64,000 nt of DNA, taken from contig NC_062980.1 in NCBI RefSeq assembly GCF_023078275.1, positions 12,852,783 to 12,916,782 of the forward strand. The letters run 5' to 3'. Positions 58,509-64,000 of the stretch are shown piece after piece. This DNA is from Leguminivora glycinivorella. Its lineage: Eukaryota; Arthropoda; Insecta; Lepidoptera; Tortricidae. Made by a program: the position numbers and the translations under genes. Every line of letters starts with the position of its first letter. Positions within the stretch are counted from its first letter, which is position 1. The notes beneath the pieces were generated by a model. It worked only from the letters and a program-made list of their open reading frames with translations. It searched no databases and was not told the origin of the DNA.

Positions 58509-60236
58509 CAAGAGTGGCACTAAAACTCAGTAGTTTATGTGCTCTGCCTACCTTTTTATGGGATACAGGCGTATTTATATGTATGTATGTATAATAAGTA
58601 TGCTTTTGTGCTAATTTACTGTAATGGACACAGGCTAGTGCGTAACCAGTGTAACCACGACGGTCTAGGTAACATTCTGCGGCGACCCGAGCAATACGAG
58701 GCTGTTTGTCGCTAAACCTGCAATTACTTACTCCAAACAGAAACGCTCCAGAAACGCAGCAGATTTCATGCTTGCTTGTAATTATATGAATTTGAATTAA
58801 TGAAGAAATAATTTAAGGTAAGGTGGGGGAAAATTGAAGGGTTTTTTCTTGCGGGGAAAGATAGAAAGCCGCCTGTGGTGCTTCATTATACGGATCATAT
58901 TCCATCTTACCTCCCAAGAAAAGCCCTTCAATGGAAATGCTCAATGCTTCAATGGAATGATCGCGTACTTATATATGTATAATTTACAATCGGTATCGGG
59001 ATGAATTGTAAATTCACGACACCCACGGGAAGAAAGGGGGTGGTGAAATTCTTAACCCGTCACCACACGGGAAAGTTTAGTTTTATTTATTTCATAATGA
59101 TAAATTATGCTATGTGACCCTATATTAATTTACATTATGATCGTCGATATAATTATAATTATTTCACATGCATTCAATGACACGAGAAAGACAACAAAAA
59201 GAGTAAAAATAAAAGTGAAAACTGTCAATTTACAGGATCAACTGCATTTACAAATAGTCAAACTAAAAAATGAATACATAATGGAATACATGTCAAATGA
59301 AAATATCTAATACATAATCTAATTATGTCAATACGACTTCTTTGCCCAGTAAAGTACATTTTTTTATTGATTGATGAGTTGCTCTCTTGATCTAAGAGTC
59401 TCTGAAGAATGTATCCAATAAGATTGTATAGTGCGGCAGTCTATTTAAAGGTTCTATTTTGTGACCACACCAATTTTGCTGGTATTATTCCAAAGGCCTG
59501 AAAAGCGAAACGACAACGCCAACGGCAAGCGACAAAGAGTTTTTGATTAAGTAGAACATCATCATCATCATATCAGCCCTTTATCGCCCACTGCTGAGCA
59601 TAGGCCTCTCTTCTAGTACGCCACATGCACCTTGCACCTTGGTGCGACGACGCATCTCGGTATTCCTCACTCGATCTTGCATCTTGATACCAAGCATGGC
59701 GCGATTAAGTAGATACAAAACATTATTATTTAATGAGACAAGCCAAACATAGCTAGACAGAATTACATGTAGGCTACATTGATTACCTTTCTTTGTATTC
59801 GTCAAGATAAACATTATCTGAAAGTCCTTATCATTCGTCGACTTGAACAAAGCCCTAGTGGTACGAAACACAAGTGCATTACACAAACAGTTCTCAGTCC
59901 GTTATTGGCTGAGAACACAGATAATGTATATTCAGTAGCTGAACTGTGAAGAGTATTTGCTAGCGATAGTGTAACAGGCTCACAAGACTACTAGAACCCT
60001 GTCATTTGGATTTTTCCACCATTCTGGATAAAATCTCTCGTCCTCTTCTTTTCGGTCCGCCTCCAACTAGCTTTGGTGCATGCGGTAGACAAACTTTAGT
60101 TTGACGTCTTTGCACCTGACTCTATATTTTCTACCACCGTAACCCCTTGCGTGCCTTTTGTAACTGTATATTTTTACTGTGCAATAAAGTTTAAATAAAT
60201 AAATAAACCGTCTTTACCTTTTTATCAATATACTTT

Positions 60237-60575
60237 TCTCAAACATGCAATGAAATATTGTCTTTATGTTCCTTAAAATGAGCTGGGAAGTATCGCTTTT
60301 TGGGCGCAACAACTCGAGAGGACTGTAAAGGGATTTCATATTATTTTTTAGGCCTAGGCCTGCAAAGTAACTTTTTTTTATAAAATATTGTCCTTTAGAG
60401 CATTTTTTTTTATTTCATTGTATGTTTGAGAAAAGCACTATACATGCCTCGGCGTGAAAACGGATTCCCGGCCTCGTATCTCTATCCGGCCTCGCTCGCA
60501 CGCTCGCTCGGCCGTATATACCCACTTGGCCGGAAATCCTCATTTTCCCGGCCTCTGATGTAATGTACTATTTTA
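60237..60575. mobile_element. MITE-like insertion specific to copy B
   Basis: Absent from copy A, where TATACTTTTTATTAATTTTA at about 22971 is unbroken. It matches 33481-33796 closely, with an extra GC-rich CTCGCTCGCACGCTCGCTCG. Confidence 0.9.
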
Positions 60576-60854
60576 TTAATTTTATTAAGTATAACGACGA
60601 AAAACTAAATCATGAAATGTGTTTTCTCTTGAACGCCGTTGCTGATTTTAAGGAGCGTTAAATCTCATCATGAATAAAATTGATCGTAAATTCTGTTCCA
60701 GAATTTAGAAAACTGTGTGTGCTAAAGCCCAATTGGCATTATTTAAAATGTAAGTGGTACTGGTACTCTAAAATTACTTATGATAGTTATCTACAAATCA
60801 TATTAGTAGGACCTAATAATCAGTAATAATCGTAAATCATGAATGCCTGTGTGT

Positions 60855-61126
60855 GTAGCCGAATGCACAAACGCTCACGATAATATCTCTTTCGTAGCTA
60901 TCTATCTCTATCCTGCCCTCGTAAGGCAATTGGCGGTAACCCAAATAAAAATTTAATGCAAACATGTACCTTAAGTTTTCTAAAGGACAGTTCCATTTTC
61001 AAATGCATTTCATTTTGAGATACCGCTAATTGCTTTATCGGGGCAGTATCGCTCTTGCGTATTAGCGCGACAGAGCCAGACTACATTTCTGCGGCGTTTC
61101 GCATCGCAGAAATGCAATTCGGCCAC
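60855..61126. mobile_element. MITE with GTAGCCGAATG ends, carrying a nested insertion (copy B)
   Basis: Counterpart of 23239-23372, split by the element at 60913-61046. Confidence 0.82.
60913..61046. mobile_element. 134-bp MITE nested in another MITE, copy B only, TATC target duplication
   Basis: Starts CTGCCCTCGTAAGGCAATTG and ends CAATTAGCGGTA-reversed as TACCGCTAATTGC...GGGGCAG, imperfect inverted ends of about 26 bases. TATC is at 60909-60912 and 61047-61050, single in copy A. Confidence 0.93.
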
Positions 61127-61686
61127 GGGGTCTGTTTTATGTTTTCATACAAAAATTCACACAGTCGTGGTTCTGCTTACAAGCTGGCTGTATTAGAAAA
61201 CAGGATCGAATCAGTCTCCAAACAAACATGTCGTCTGTAACATCGTACACTGGCCAAGATCTGCTTAGCCTCTTATCATTACTGCGGTTTCAAACTGCAA
61301 CTTTACATGCAATGACTTGGGGTCTATTTTTACTTTGTATGTAACTCAATGAAAGTACCACTTTAGAGTCAGTTCACGTTTATTGAAAGGCTTCAATGCA
61401 AGGCCGGTGGTAAAACAGAAGCAATTGAAATACTCATATTTAATTAATGTCCATATTGTTTTTTGTTTCTATCTAAATATATAAAATAATAAACTGACTG
61501 ACATATCAACGCACAGCCAAAACCGCTGATTCTAGAGATTTCAAATATGGCACGTAGGTTCCTTATAAGGTGTAGAGGAGCTCTAAGACAGATTTTTTCT
61601 TATAAGCATGTGAAATGGTGGTCCAAAGTTTGAATAACATTACTTTTAGTACGCGGGCGAAGCCGCGGAAAAAAACTGGTTATGAC

Positions 61687-64000
61687 ATAGGAAACAAGCG
61701 AGCAAACAAACCGCTTCATGGGAAGCAATTGCAAGGAGCCACTTATGCGTTGTCGACCTCTGAGAACCCTAATTATACCTTGTTGTCATAAATACGATAC
61801 TTTGTTAGAATGCGCCTAAAGCTCATTTAAATTGAAACTGAGCGAAGACACGCATGCAATTTTAGATGTTACAATTCAGAACACCAATCAAATACTGAAA
61901 TCTAATGAAACTGGCATGCGAGTTTTCACACTGTGTAAAAGGACCCTTAGCATATGACCCTCAACCGATGTTAGGGAGAATATTATCAAAATGTTACCAT
62001 TTTCTTTTACGTGGGACCTAGTTCTGTCAAATTTTGACATTCAGCGTCGTTGTCGATACGTCAAATCAACACATGATTTTATCCCATCTTAAGTCTGTAG
62101 AGTCTTGTTTCCATTAACTTTTGATTTAATAATAGAAAATACCTTATATCACTTGAAGGATAAGCACCCTAATTACCGATTTCTTTCTGCAATAAAGGCT
62201 AATAATACCAGCACTCAACAAAATAAAATGCCCACGCAATTTTCTATTTCCTCCTACACATTCTGTTAATGCCTCAATAATTCTCAATTAACTATTTCAG
62301 TGAGATATTTATTTCAGTTTAAAAAAGTTTGTACGTGGGAAGATGTTAATTTGAAAACGTGATAAAACGTAAACTGTCGTAAAAACCTTTTTAAAAATAG
62401 AAAATTAATGAAATATGATTTGAACCTTACACCCCAGCAGAGGGTAATAACAGGATTAAAAGAAGAAGAAGAAGGAGATATAAAAATGCTAAAAGGTAAA
62501 ATTAATCTATAATAAACGAATTTTCCAGGACAATATAAATATTATTACCACACCAACTGGTAAAGGCTTACTTTGCTATTCGAAATCAGATAGCAAAATT
62601 ACATTTTATCCACAAGAGTGCAAAGTAATTTCATACAAATTTTAACTTGATGATTTTGAATCATAAATATTGAATAAATCGATGGATTTGATTTAATTTG
62701 ATGTTTTATAGTTAGTATTTTGTTCGTGTTGGTGTGGTGAAAAATGTTGTGTTTCACTCGGTGGCAAAGTTTTTCTATGGAGAGAAAAGTTGTGGGTTGT
62801 AATCTTATCTAACTGCGTTTGAAGGGTTTCAGGTTGCCGCTTCAGCTGTCATTTGGCCTAAAATTGGGAAAAAATATCAACATAAATATGTATTATAACT
62901 AAAGTAATAAATAAAAGGTAGGAAGTATTGTCATAAAATTCAATTGCTGTTCATTTTAAGTCTTTATTGTAGTGCGATACTATACAGCACGACCACGGAC
63001 GATTTTATTATTTCTGTAACGGTACAAATTCACGAAAAAAAAAGTACTTTTTTGTTTGTACCGTTACAGAAATAATAAAACGTTTAAAAAAAAGACTTAA
63101 AATGAACAGTAATTTTATGACAATACTTCCTACCTTTTATTTATTACTTTAGTTATAATACATAAAAACCGAGTGAAACACAACATTTTTCACCACACCA
63201 ACACGAACAAAATACTAACTATAAAACATCAAATTAAATCAAATCCATCGATTTATTCAATATTTATGATTCAAAATCATCAAGTTAAAATTTGTATGAA
63301 ATTACTTTGCACTCTTGTGGATAAAATGTAATTTTGCTATCTGATTTCGAATAGCAAAGTAAGCCTTTACCAGTTGGTGTGGTAATAATATTTATATTGT
63401 CCTGGAAAATTCGTTTATTATAGATTAATTTTACCTTTTAGCATTTTTATATCTCCTTCTTCTTCTTCTTTTAATCCTGTTATTACCCTCTGCTGGGGTG
63501 TAAGGTTCAAATCATATTTCATTAATTTTCTATTTTTAAAAAGGTTTTTACGACAGTTTACGTTTTATCACGTTTTCAAATTAACATCTTCCCACGTACA
63601 AACTTTTTTAAACTGAAATAAATATCTCACTGAAATAGTTAATTGAGAATTATTGAGGCATTAACAGAATGTGTAGGAGGAAATAGAAAATTGCGTGGGC
63701 ATTTTATTTTGTTGAGTGCTGGTATTATTAGCCTTTATTGCAGAAAGAAATCGGTAATTAGGGTGCTTATCCTTCAAGTGATATAAGGTATTTTCTATTA
63801 TTAAATCAAAAGTTAATGGAAACAAGACTCTACAGACTTAAGATGGGATAAAATCATGTGTTGATTTGACGTATCGACAACGACGCTGAATGTTTTTTTT
63901 CGTGAATTTGTACCGTATTTATGACAAAAGAATTAGGGTTCTCAGAGGTCGACAAAAGCAATTGCTTTAAGCGGTTTGTTTGCTCGCTTGTTTCCTATGT
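61687..64000. repeat. Large imperfect palindrome at the right end of the window
   Basis: 62038-62761 pairs with 63167-63892 almost base for base. Further out 61687-61800 pairs with about 63910-64000. At the centre 63003-63028 and 63055-63080 are an exact 26-bp inverted repeat with a 26-base loop. The left arm has about 124 bp (near 62762-62885), about 30 bp (near 62970) and about 235 bp (61800-62037) that the right arm lacks. The right arm shares B-type bases where A and B differ (for example CACGCAATTTTC, CCTACACATT). No genes seen. Confidence 0.93.

Larger units (their letters stand above)
38421..62336 (+). repeat. Copy B of the direct segmental duplication
   Basis: Same order and orientation as copy A. 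Copy-B-only insertions are at 39431-39777, 42671-42812, 60237-60575 and 60913-61046. It lacks the first half of a SINE (see 44541) and the outer arms of the palindrome at 51387. Similarity drops through clustered indels between about 44800 and 46720. Homologous stretches not listed separately below hold the same unremarkable AT-rich sequence as in copy A. Confidence 0.95.

Overview
The window looks like AT-rich nuclear DNA of a moth or butterfly (Lepidoptera). The evidence is a four-coding-exon insect UDP-glycosyltransferase (UGT) gene with consensus splice sites, tRNA-derived SINEs, many short inverted-repeat (MITE-like) elements of kinds I know from lepidopteran genomes, and fragments of non-LTR and Penelope-like retroelements. 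Nothing bacterial, viral or CRISPR-like was seen. The species cannot be named from the sequence.

Layout: (1) copy A of a large duplication, 1-25091, probably cut by the window edge; (2) a 13.3 kb spacer, 25092-38420, with a 5'-truncated LINE that runs into a 100-N assembly gap (28299-28398), several MITEs, a SINE, a Penelope-like fragment and a decayed LINE end; (3) copy B, 38421-62336, in the same orientation as copy A and nearly identical base for base except for discrete insertions and deletions; (4) a region, 62337-64000, that folds back on copy B as an imperfect inverted repeat centred near 63041 and runs off the window.

Genes: the only confidently recognised host gene is a UGT on the minus strand. 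In copy A it is complete: exons 7349-7109, 6137-5542, 4428-4206 and 4104-3608 join in phase to 518 codons, with a signal peptide, a UDP-sugar-binding signature, a C-terminal membrane anchor and a lysine-rich tail. In copy B exons 2-4 are intact, but exon 1 has lost its start codon and carries several indels. They lie inside a 1.9 kb stretch of copy B that differs from copy A far more than the rest does. Downstream of each UGT is a broken exon 3 of a second UGT (1336-2017 and 39191-40185), so the locus was probably a UGT cluster before the duplication. Two further weak exon-like stretches (11136-11307; 30262-30465) are reported with low confidence.

The most informative signal is the comparison of the two copies. 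Several elements are present in one copy and cleanly absent from the other, in some cases with target-site duplications. One copy has gained a 41-bp palindrome resembling a template-switch mutation, and a 0.73 kb nested palindrome has lost the outer part of both arms in the other copy. Either this is a recent amplification of a UGT locus, or two haplotypes were placed in series by the assembler; the N gap between them makes the second reading a serious possibility. No novel biochemical system is visible.
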